A program made the position numbers and the translations under genes. The notes under the pieces were generated by a model that was not told the origin of the DNA, made no database searches, and was given only the letters and a program-made list of their open reading frames with translations. From the NCBI GenBank assembly GCA_002179805.1, contig NAVB01002039.1, positions 1-16,903 on the forward strand: a stretch of DNA of 16,903 bases. The letters run 5' to 3'. The DNA is from Acanthamoeba lenticulata (taxonomy: Eukaryota; Discosea; Longamoebia; Acanthamoebidae). Every line of letters starts with the position of its first letter. The first letter of the stretch is position 1. Positions 8,368 to 16,903 of this stretch are shown here, piece by piece.

Positions 8368-11300
8368 TCAGTCCGCCTTCTCGTCCCCGTGGAGTAGAGA
8401 ATTGGATCGAAGAAGCTCCTTCATCTCGATGCCATACGACACGGCCTTCTCCTTGAGCGAATAGCTTCGCGGGAGAGACAAGTTGCTCCTGTTTGTAGTC
8501 GTTGTGGGTCAATAATAAGGACACAAGACAGAAAGAAAAGAAGACAAAGGCGTACGGCTTCAGGGCGGCAGGCAAGTTGCTGATGAGCGAAGGAATGTCG
8601 ACCACGACAAAGTCCTTCTTGGTCTCCTCCTCCGAGGGGGCATCGATCGGGACGTAAGGTTTCGTGTAGCGCTTGAGCATGAGGGATGACACCACGACCG
8701 ACACAGACGAGAGCGCCATCGCCAGGCCCGCCAGCATGGGCGGCAGCATCACCTTGAGCGGCACACCGATTCCAGCCGCCAACGGAATGCCTAAATTATA
8801 AAAATAAATAAATATTAATCATTTTCATTCAATTCAATTACATAAAGAAAAATAATTAACAAATATAATCATTATCATTTATCAATGTTAAAAATAAAAT
8901 AAAATCACTTGAATCGCACCGATGAGGTTGTAGATCATGGCCCAGAGGTAGTTGATGCGGATGCGGTTGAAGGTCTTGCGCGAGAGGTCGATGGCGGTGA
9001 TGACGTCGCGGAGGTCGCTCTTGACGAGCACCATGGCGGCGGCCTCGATGGCCACGTCGGTGCCGGCGCCGATGGCGATGCCCACGTCGGACTGGGCCAG
9101 CGCCGGCGAGTCGTTGATGCCGTCGCCCACCATGGCCACGGTGCGGCCCCGGCCCTGGAGCTCGGCCACCTTGCGGGCCTTCTCCGAAGGCAGGACCTCG
9201 GCAAAGACGTGATTGGACGAGATCCCGACCAGCGCCGCGATGGCGTGGGCCGTGCGCCGGTTGTCGCCCGTCACCAGCCAGGACTCGATGCCCATGCCGC
9301 GCAGGTACCGCACCGTGGCGGCGGCCTCGGGCTTGACCGTGTCGGCGATGGCCACGAGGCCCGCCAGCCCCTCGGCCCGCTCGCCCGCGTCCTTCTCCTT
9401 GCCCTTTGCGCCGGGCTCCTCGCGCGGCTCCAGCGCGGCCAGCACCACGGTCATGCCCTGCCGCTCCCACTCCTGCACCTTGATCTCCACGTCCTGCTCG
9501 GCACCGCACACACGCGCATCGCGCACACAAGCGCCGCACACACGCGCGTGAGTCGCGGGCGGATGATGTGGGCGGGCGAGGAGAAAGGCAAGGCCGTACC
9601 TCGGGGAGGGCGAGGTGGGTGACTTCGCGGATCCACTCGCGCTTGCCCACCAAGACGCGGTACTCGTGGATGTCGCACCACACGCCCCGGCCGGCCTCGG
9701 CCTCAAAGTTCTCCACGAGGTGCTCGGCGCCCATGATGTCGATCCCCTCCTCCTTGGCGTGCTCCACGATCGCCCGCCCTGAAAATAAAGTAAATAAAAA
9801 GAAAAGAAAAAAGAAATGAGAAAAAGAGGAACGTACCGAGGACGTGCTCGCTGGAGGACTCGGCCAGGCCGACGAGTTCAAGGAAGCGACGGCGCGTGAT
9901 GCGGTCGGTGAGGAGCTTCACGTCGGTCACCTTTGGCTTGCCGTGCGTCAACGTGCCTGTCGTCAAGTGTATTGCGTGAGCGAACATTCTCCTTTAATTC
10001 TTGAGGACTCAAAAAGCAAAATAAATAAATAATAAATAAATAATAAAATTTAAGAGCATAAATACCGGTCTTGTCGAAGAGGACGGTGTTGACCTTGTGA
10101 GCGCGCTCCAGGTGGAGGCCGCCCTTGATCAGGACGCCATTCATCGCGCCCACGCCCGTGCCCACCATGATCGCTGTGGGCGTCGCCAGGCCCAGCGCAC
10201 ACGGGCACGCTGCATTTGATCATCACATCCACAAATATTAATTTAAAACTCATTTTGCTTTCTGAAATCGTTTCGAAACAAATAAAAAGAAAAAGAAATA
10301 AAGTGCTTGGAATAGTTGTTGGGTGTGTACCGATGACGACGACGGAGATGGCAAAGAGGAGGGAGACGAGGGGCCCATTGCTGCCCGGCGGGTACATGTC
10401 GTGCGGGAAGCAGTCCAGGTGGGTCAGCACGAGCCACATGCAAAACACGATGAAGCCGAGAACCACCACCACCGGCACGAAGTAGCCCGACACCTTGTCG
10501 GCCCAGCCCTGCGAGCAGCACAAGCTTGGGTGGTGAATACTTTGAAAATAACAAAAAAAAAAAAAAAATGTGCTGACCTGGATGGGCGCCTTCTGGGTCT
10601 GGGCCTCCTCGACGAGGCGGATGATCTGCGCCAGGCCTGTGTCGCGCCCGACGCGCGTGGCGCGCATCAAGAAGCTGCCAGTCGCGTTGATCGTGCCTCC
10701 TATCAGCTCCGAGCCGACGATCTGCGCGAATCAAAACATTTTGGAAATGTTAATAAAACAATCGAATGAAATAATTACCCATAAAATAAGGAACGTAAAT
10801 AAGGACCTTTTCTTTGGGGATGGACTCGCCGGTGATCATGGCCTCGTTGACAGCCGAGTGGCCCTTGATGAGCACGCCGTCGGTGGGCACCGTGGCGCCC
10901 GGCACCACCTTGAGGATGTCGCCAACCTCGATCAACTCGAGCGCGACCTCTTTCTCCTCGAGGACCTCGTCGCCGTTCATCTTGATCAGCGTCGCCGTCG
11001 TCGCCTGGTGGTCCAGCCCAGTCGTTAGACCGTCATTTTGTTAGCATACATTCTTGGGCCTTGTCAGCTTGTCAGGAATGCGTGGAATGTGCGACATACC
11101 TGGAGGGACATGAGCTTCTGGATGGCCTCTGAGGTGCGGCCCTTGGCCACGTATTCGAGGTATTTGCCGAGCGAGATGAAGGTGATGAGCATGGCCGACG
11201 TCTCGAAGAACACGAACGGGTGGTAGTGCGGCACGAAGAAGCACATCACCATCGAGAAGACCGAGTAGAGGTAGGAGGCCGACGTGCCCAGCGAGACCAA

Positions 11301-12893
11301 CACGTCCATGTTGGCGCCGCCGTGCTTGAGGGCCTTCCAGGCGCCCGCGTAGAACTTGCTGCCAGAGACGAACTGGACGGGCGTCGTGAGCAGCAGCTGC
11401 AGGATGAGCTGGATGCTGATCAGGTGCAGGTAGCCCTGGTACAGCGGCGCCAGCGCTGTGATTGGGCCACGCCACGTCAGCACAGATGTGTGACGTCAGC
11501 ATGACGCATGGCCAGCGAGGGAGGGGACAACGCGCGCGCACGTACACTCGAGATGGGGGCCCACTTTGGCGAGGAAGAAGACGGGGACGGAGAAGATGGC
11601 GCTGAAGATGAGGGTGAAGCGGAGGTACTCGAGCTCGGCCCGCCGCATCTTCTCGTGCTCGCTCATGTCCTTCACGTACAGCGTCGCCGTGTAGCCCGCC
11701 TGCAGTCGACACGACACCCCGATGAGCAACATGAACATGAAGAAGATGATGATGATGATGAAGGTCATGATGATGATGGTGGTGGCAAGACGCACATCGT
11801 TGATGGTCTCGACAAGGGAGCGGAGGGTGGTCGAGCCGCCCGTGGTGTAGGTGATGTCGCAGACCTCGGTGGCGAGGTTGACGGAGACGCTCAGCACGCC
11901 GGGCAGGGGCGAGACCGCGCGCTCCACGCGTCCCACGCACGACGCACACGTCATGCCCCCGATCCGCAGCCTCACGCTGTTCACCGTCGGCTGCCAATCA
12001 TAGTTGTCATTCCAACATATATATATCCAATTTTTAGAACTTTAACAATTATTGTTTTTAAAAATCATAAATTTAAAGGAGGTTGGTTGCAGCGCACCTC
12101 GACAAGAAGCTGAGCCTGAAAGCCGACGTCCTCGATGGCGGTGGCGATCTCCTTGGGATTGGTCTTGCGCCGATCGTAGACCACCTCGGCCCGCTCGGCG
12201 AGGAGGCCCACGGAGATGGAGAAGACGCCCTCGACGGCGTTGGGCACGTAGCTCTCGATCGTCGCCACGCAGGCGCCGCAGGTCATGCCCTTGATCCCGA
12301 TGCGGCACAGGGCCTTGTCGGCCGGCGTGGGCAGCTCGCTCACGGCGGCCAAGTCAATCGTCGTGTTTGTCGTGCTCGTCGTCGTCGTCGTCGTTGTGGT
12401 GGTGGTTGGCGTCGCCATCATCGACCCAGAGGTCGTCGGCGAGAGGCCGCTCGAGGGCACCGGCGAGTCGAGGACGGCGCCCGTGGCGTCGTCGTAAGGC
12501 CGCGAGGGGAAGCCTGGCCGCGGGTTCAACGTCAGCCCACGAGGACCAAGTGGTGATGGTAGTGGTGGTGGAGAAGGACGCACCGAGGTCGGTGAGGGTG
12601 GCGCACACCTCCTCAAGCGGGAGCGAGGTGGTCACTTTGGCCTTGCGGTCGGCAAAGGTGACCTGCGCCTCCTTGACGGCGTCCAACGACTGCAGAAAAC
12701 TTTGCACCGTCGCGGCGCAGCTGCTGCTCGTTTGTGTGTGCAGATGGTGGCGCTCGCGATAAGTCAAAGATGAAGACGTAAAATAGCATTTTAAAAATAT
12801 ATATATATCAATTTCAAATAAATAAGGAACACCAGGTGCGTACTTGCAGGTCATGCCATCAACAAACAGCTCCAACTTGCGCATGTCTGCCAT
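8368..12893 (-). CDS. P1B-type copper-transporting ATPase (ATP7/CCC2-like)
   Basis: Exons (minus): 12893-12844, 12723-12584, 12513-12098, 11990-11796, 11699-11546, 11455-11100, 11004-10807, 10721-10578, 10508-10331, 10209-10066, 9956-9837, 9778-9600, 9493-8920, 8790-8556, 8488-8368; 1067 aa with all phases closed. Three heavy-metal domains carry GMTCNSC (13-19), GMTCGAC (139-145) and GMTCASC (214-220). Then come TGES (495-498, actuator), CPC (612-614, membrane copper site), DKTGT (656-660, phosphorylated Asp656), SEHVL (694-698, nucleotide domain), VTGDN (832-836), GDGIND (881-886), and late membrane helices with YN (NLWAMIYN-type) and MxxSS motifs. The CPC motif and YN/MxxSS set specify Cu(I). 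The protein should pump cytosolic copper into the secretory pathway or out of the cell. The C-terminus has LL pairs at 1053-1054 and 1059-1060 (SLLHGD), like the ATP7A endocytic signal. SEHPL reads SEHVL. It is divergent from CCDC22. Confidence 0.96.
11700..11795 (-). other. Stop-free 96-nt intron (intron 4 of the copper ATPase)
   Basis: The intron begins GTGCGT and ends CTGCAG. Splicing joins ND to AGYTATLY, which restores the standard end of the third metal-binding domain, so it is a real intron. It is 3 x 32 nt with no in-frame stop, and its CAT/ATC repeats would encode a strongly hydrophobic Ile/Met/Phe-rich segment if retained. Confidence 0.7.
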
Positions 12894-13372
12894 TTTGTGC
12901 CCGCGTTTGGATCCGAATTGATTTGATTGAACGATGAGGTGTTGTAATGCCGCAATCGTCCGTCGCGCCGTCTTGGCCTTCTATCGGCGATTTCGTGTGT
13001 GAAGATGGAGAGGATGATGCTGCAGTGTGTTGGCGTGAATGGTCTGTAACGTGTGGGCGATTCGTTCCAAAGGTGGAAGGTGTCTAGAGTGTCCTCGTTC
13101 TTGGGCGGGCTAGCGGCCCCTGAACTTTCTCCGCAAACGCCCGCGGCCTGACGTGACGAGAGAGCCGCAGCACAGCAGGGAACTGCTTACCGAGGTGGCT
13201 TGTGCGACCCACGATTTGGGTACGCGCCAATTGTCAAACAGTATTAACCGCATCTGGTTGACATTTCAAGTTATGCTGACGTCAGCATTCCGTCTCGAGA
13301 AGACAGGGGAGAATTCAGCTCATCCCGTTTATTGATCTTGCTGTTCAATTGTGGCTGGTGCGGGACGCAAAA
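12894..13372. promoter_or_regulatory. Divergent (bidirectional) promoter between copper ATPase and CCDC22
   Basis: The 479 bp between the two ATG codons must serve both genes. It is GC-mixed, without a clear TATA box. It contains TGACGTGA at 13149-13156 and the palindrome ATGCTGACGTCAGCAT at 13273-13288. Joint control of the two genes is inference from this layout. Confidence 0.6.
13273..13288 (+). promoter_or_regulatory. 16-bp perfect palindrome holding a MARE/CRE-type bZIP site
   Basis: ATGCTGACGTCAGCAT equals its own reverse complement. It contains TGCTGACGTCAGCA, the CRE-type Maf recognition element of animals, and the TGACGTCA core bound by CREB/ATF bZIP proteins. It sits 85 bp upstream of the CCDC22 ATG. 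Which amoebal factor binds it is unknown. Confidence 0.6.
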
Positions 13373-16353
13373 ATGGAAGAAGTAGACGAGATTATCATCC
13401 ATTCCCTGAGGTCAATCGGCTTGTACGCGCACCCTCCTTTTTCTCAGCACAATTGCACTCCCCCCACCCCCGGCATTGTTTTGAATCACTGCTTAGAGAT
13501 TTACAGTAATTGCTGAAGCTTTCGTCACTTATGTTCGCCCTGTTTGACGCTATCCTTTCAGCTCGCTGGATGACGACATCAAGTCCATCAAGGAGCTCAA
13601 GACAGACGATGTGGCCAATGCCGTCCTGGCGCTCGTGAAGGCCATCGACCCCTCGCAGCCCTACCCGCGCACACTCCCGCGCCAGATGTCCCAAAAGGTG
13701 CCGCGTCCCCGTCCTTGTCGTCATTGCAACCGTCGAGGCCTGACCGCGCCGTCACCGCCGCGACCGACCTGCAGGTCAACATCTGCTCCGAGGTGGCGCA
13801 GTACATCAAGGGCCTGGGCTACAAGGGCGACCTGGGCTACCACGAGCTCGTCTACCCCAACGAGGCCACCACCCGCCAGATCCTCCGGTACGTTCTAGTT
13901 GATGATCGCATCCGCGTACCCATTCTCATCATGATCGTCGTCATCATCAACATGATGGCCATCACTACCATCACCAGGTTCCTGGTGAACGAGCTGCCGG
14001 AGCCCGAGGGCGAGAACGACTCGCAGGCCCTGCAGGACCCCGTCACGGCCTACAACAAGTCCATCAAGGCCGAGCTCCAGGGTGCGGCCCACCGGCTGGC
14101 CTGAGCCTCCCCCTTTTGTCTGGCCTTGGCCTGATCCACGCTCTCCTCTCGTGCCTGTACAGCCGCCATGAAGGAGGCGTGGGCGCCGACGCCCGTGCGC
14201 CGCCAGAACTACGCCGAGGTCTACCGCCTGGCCACCGTCCCGCTCCGCCCGGCCTACGTCCCCGGCCCCAAGTCTACCCGCAACGCTGGTGCGCATTACC
14301 ATTTTATTGTATATTTATTGAATTATTTTGTAATATTCATTAATATTTTGTTTATCTTTTATTGTTGCGGCGCAGGGCTGGAGGCATACATCAGGGAGTA
14401 CCTGCCCTTCGTGACCGAGCAGCCGAGCGAGCGGCGGGACGTGGTGCCGTCGATCCTCGAGCACAACCTGTCGGCCTACGCCGAGGAGAAGGAGCGCGAG
14501 GACGAGTGGAACCGGGTCGGCGTCGACTCGGGCGTCAACCCCTTTGAGTACAAGCGCCGCAAGCAGGACGGTACGTCTCTTCATCATCACCATCGTCATC
14601 ATCGTCTTGGGCTCGCGCCAGCCTCGTCCGGTCCTCACGGGCTGGGCGGGCGGGACGGGATGGACCGGGCCTCACGGGCTGAACTGGGCTGGGCCTGTGA
14701 CGGGGACACGACAGGGATCAACAAAGCCATGGCCGAGGCCCTGCGCGAGTCCGTGGGCGCCGCGGCGTTCAAGGTGCCGGAGAGCCTGGCCGACATCCTG
14801 GCCGCGCTGGAGACCACCGACGCCAATAAGAACACCAAGTTTGGCCGCGAGGTCGCCATCCGCGACAAGCAAGAGGCCGCCCCCAAGGAGAGCGACGAGG
14901 TTCGTCCTCTACCCCCTTCCCCTCAAAGGAATGCATGGCATGTGTTCGTGTTTGGCCAACTGTCTTTGGGGGGGGGGTGGTGAGCAGGAGCTGGAGAAGC
15001 GGCGCGCGGCCGAGATCGAGGAGCTCGACGCGCTGCTTGCCCGCTGCAAGGCCGAGGTCGAGAAGTACGAGAAGGCCATCGCCACCTTCATCACCAACAT
15101 CCGCCAGGTTCGCCTCCTCCATCATTGAATATTTATTTATTTATTTATTTATAATTCAAATGATTAATATTTTCTGGAATTTTGTGCAGACGGAGGCGGA
15201 CACGTTGACGGAGGAGGCCAAGAAGAAGGAGCTGCAGGAGAAGTACCAGGTCATGAAGAAGACCTTCGACCTGCTCCCCGACGCCGAGAACAACATCAAG
15301 AAGCTCCAGCAGATCTCGGCCGCCAGCGCTCAGCGCCTCCTCGAGCTCGTACGCACACACACGCGCCTCACCGCACGCACGCGCATGCGTGTGCGCTGTC
15401 GGTTCAACGCACTCACGCGCACACACGCGCACACACGCGCGCGCGGCAGGCCAACGAGTGGGAGAAGCACAGGGTGCCGCTGCTCGAGGAGTACCGCGGC
15501 CTGCGCGACAAGATGCGCAACCGAAAGGACGAGAGCGCACCCAAGCTCGAGGAGATCAAGCGCATGCGCCTCCAGATGAAGACCCTGGCCGAGGACATCA
15601 AGAAGAAGAACGAAAGTACGCTACACATCAAATTTGATTTTTGATTCGATTTATAGTATTTGTTCTAATTTATTTTTATTCATTGTGTCCAATCAGCGTA
15701 CAAGGAGCTGCTGGAGTACTACAAGAGCCTCCCCAAGGAGGTCAGCAGATCCGTCTACACGCGGTAAGTCTTTTTTAATTGTTATTATTTTTATAGTCCA
15801 ATTACAATTCTCATTTTCTGACCTTTTCTTTTTGCTCCAAAAAATCATGATGAAAACCAGGCGCATCCTGGACATCGTCAAGAACGTGAAGAAGCAGAAG
15901 GTGGAGATCAACAAGGTGCTGATCGACATGCGGAACCTCATGAAGGAGATCACCCTCACCACCGACACCTTGACCCGGAGCTACGCCGTCGCCGACAACC
16001 AAATGTTTGCCGACGCCAAAAAGGTACATTTATTTCTTTTCTTTTAAAATAATTCAATTTATTGGAATAAATCTGATTGGGGCGCGGATCAACAGGACGA
16101 GACGAGCAAGACGGCGTACAGGGACCTGGTGGCGATGGACACGTCGTTCAAGAAGCTGGTTCAGATGCTCGAGGAGACCGGCGACACGCGCAACGGCATC
16201 ATGGAGCTCGAGGTCAAGATCGAGCAGCTCCAGGGCCGTGTGGATTCGTTGAACATGGAGCGCCTGCAGAAGGACCTCGAGATGATGAAGGGCGAAAACT
16301 CGCGGCTCATCAAGCAGATCAAGGCCGCCCGCCTCTCCAAAGTCGTCGAGTAA
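13373..16353 (+). CDS. CCDC22: CCDC22 homolog, CCC/Commander complex subunit
   Basis: Exons: 13373-13422, 13562-13697, 13775-13887, 13978-14081, 14163-14288, 14376-14570, 14715-14899, 14988-15107, 15190-15348, 15450-15615, 15697-15763, 15861-16023, 16096-16353; 613 aa (human is 627) with all phases closed. The start MEEVDEIIIHSLRSIG matches the human MEEADRILIHSLRQAG. Residues 1-~110 form the calponin-homology-like NN domain (GYKGDLGYHELVYPNE). A linker carries a conserved EYLPFVTEQPSERRDVVPSI stretch. From ~300 the protein is coiled coil, with WEKHRVPLLEEYR (400-412), YTRRILDIVKNVKKQK and DAKKDETSKTAYRDLV all recognisable from the family. CCDC22 pairs with CCDC93 and COMMD proteins on endosomes to recycle membrane cargo with retriever and WASH. 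The acceptor of exon 8 may be 3 nt earlier. Its head-to-head partner is the copper ATPase. Confidence 0.95.
13888..13977 (+). other. Stop-free 90-nt intron (intron 3 of CCDC22)
   Basis: The donor is GTACGT and the acceptor ACCAG. Splicing joins QILR to FLVNELPEPEG, which matches the human LLLFLAERLPTD region, so it is a real intron. It is 3 x 30 nt, stop-free in the reading frame, and rich in ATC/ATG repeats; retention would add an Ile/Met/Val-rich hydrophobic stretch. Confidence 0.7.
14571..14714 (+). other. Stop-free 144-nt intron (intron 6 of CCDC22), GC-rich
   Basis: The donor is GTACGT and the acceptor ACGACAG. The length is 3 x 48 with no in-frame stop. Near its start CAT/CAC repeats would encode a His cluster (HHHHRHHR). 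The rest has imperfect repeats of CTCACGGGCTG and GGGCTGGGC, unlike the AT-rich introns around it. Confidence 0.65.
15349..15449 (+). repeat. Alternating CA/CG purine-pyrimidine tract in CCDC22 intron 9
   Basis: The intron consists largely of ACAC, ACGC and GCGC steps, including an uninterrupted alternating end at about 15416-15446. Such DNA can adopt the left-handed Z form. A similar tract fills much of copper ATPase intron 12 (about 9500-9547). Confidence 0.7.
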
Positions 16354-16470
16354 TGCCCAGAACTTGTCCACTCATAAAACAAATTTGTGATTTATTTCTG
16401 GAAATTTAGGCATTATATTGTTTTTTTATTTTATTATTTATTTACAGCGTTTGTAGAGGCGATGGGGTGT
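16354..16470. terminator. Convergent 3' region between CCDC22 and the hydrolase gene
   Basis: These 117 bp separate two stop codons facing each other. The middle is AT-rich. On the minus strand AATAAA-type hexamers occur within about 16420-16442, just past the hydrolase stop, and could serve its poly(A) site. On the plus strand only CATAAAACAA is seen, so the CCDC22 signal is unclear. Confidence 0.45.
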
Positions 16471-16736
16471 TCAGGCGCTGCTGAGGAAGTCCTCTTTGTC
16501 CTCCTGCGGCTGTGGCGACGCATGGCCCATGAGCAGGCAGTCCTGTACGGCCTCTAGCACGCTGGATGGATGTGACCAGGGCACGTAGTGGTCCGACTTG
16601 ACGACCCGCAGCTGGTGCCGGTCGGAAAGGGCGCGGCCCTCTTCCTCCTGCGTCTCGATCCACAGCTGGCGCTCCTCGGCCGGCATGTTGTCCGACACCG
16701 CCACGAGGCTCACCACCGGCAGCCCGTCCAGCGGCT
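16471..16736 (-). CDS. Alpha/beta-hydrolase fold protein, last exon only
   Basis: The exon follows an acceptor ACGACAG at 16737 and ends with TGA at 16473-16471; the rest of the gene lies beyond the window. The 87 residues read PLDGLPVVSLVAVSDN, then an amphipathic stretch, then VVKSDHYVPWSHPSSVLEAV. This is the typical C-terminal end of alpha/beta-hydrolases: a beta strand after 'P', and the catalytic His (SDHYVPWSHP, equivalent to SGHFI...P) before the last helix. The nucleophile and acid residues are in missing exons, so substrate and activity cannot be judged. The tail after the helix is acidic and Gln-rich. Confidence 0.65.
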
Positions 16737-16808
16737 CTGTCGTGAATTTGTAGTGAGTTTCATTTTTATTTCTTTTTGTGGTTTTGTTTAGTTTTGTTTC
16801 TTTTTGTG

Positions 16809-16903
16809 GTTTTGTTTTGTTTTGTTTTGTTTTGTTTTGTTTTGTTTTGTTTTGTTTTGTTTTGTTTTGTTTTGTTTTGTTTTGTTTTGTTTTGTTTTGT
16901 TTT
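16809..16903 (+). repeat. TTTTG pentanucleotide repeat reaching the window end
   Basis: About 19 TTTTG units run without visible interruption to the last base, preceded by degenerate TTTTTGTGG/TTTTG copies from about 16775. It lies inside the intron upstream of the hydrolase exon, so on the coding strand it is CAAAA. The true length may be longer, since such repeats often end contigs. Confidence 0.92.

Noticed and set aside
8909..9622. Plus-strand open frame of 237 codons
   Set aside because: Antisense shadow of the largest copper ATPase exon; it carries no recognisable motif while the minus strand has GDGIND and VTGDN.
1..16903. Bacterial operon, CRISPR array, prophage, insertion sequence, tRNA or rRNA
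   Set aside because: Every recognised gene is eukaryotic with introns. No repeat-spacer pattern, transposase, inverted terminal repeats, or tRNA B-box with a fitting cloverleaf was seen.

Overview
The window is nuclear DNA from a eukaryote with GC-rich exons and many short introns. It looks amoebozoan and most like Acanthamoeba. Supporting signs are a TKL-type kinase with Sel1-like repeats, a STAT-like factor with polyglutamine tracts, dense short introns, and microsatellites in introns. The organism assignment is inference. I rebuilt six genes by joining exons. In all five complete genes every intron phase closes without a frameshift.

Layout, left to right: (1) minus strand 1915-7, TKL-like protein kinase with a C-terminal Sel1-like region (534 aa, 4 exons). 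(2) minus strand 3614-2113, OS-9/Yos9-type ER lectin of ER-associated degradation, with signal peptide, complete MRH mannose-binding residues and a C-terminal HNEL retrieval signal (349 aa, 6 exons). (3) minus strand 7398-3820, STAT-like transcription factor with Q/H-rich N-terminus, DNA-binding region, linker and a degenerate SH2-like domain (1056 aa, 6 exons). (4) about 970 bp with no supported gene. (5) minus strand 12893-8368, P1B copper-transporting ATPase of the ATP7/CCC2 family with three metal-binding domains (1067 aa, 15 exons). (6) a 479-bp divergent promoter. (7) plus strand 13373-16353, CCDC22, a subunit of the CCC/Commander endosomal complex (613 aa, 13 exons). (8) minus strand, last exon of an alpha/beta-hydrolase, whose upstream intron runs into a TTTTG repeat at the window edge.

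The most interesting point is that the copper pump and CCDC22 are head to head. In animals the CCC complex (COMMD proteins, CCDC22, CCDC93) directs endosomal recycling of ATP7A. Here the two genes share one intergenic region containing a 16-bp perfect palindrome that holds a MARE/CRE-type bZIP site. The pump also ends with a di-leucine motif like that of ATP7A. The second highlight is the STAT-like protein, in which the SH2 phosphotyrosine-binding Arg position reads as Thr. Other points are several introns that are a multiple of three and free of stops, a GC-AG intron, and a donor-site preference for GTNCGN.
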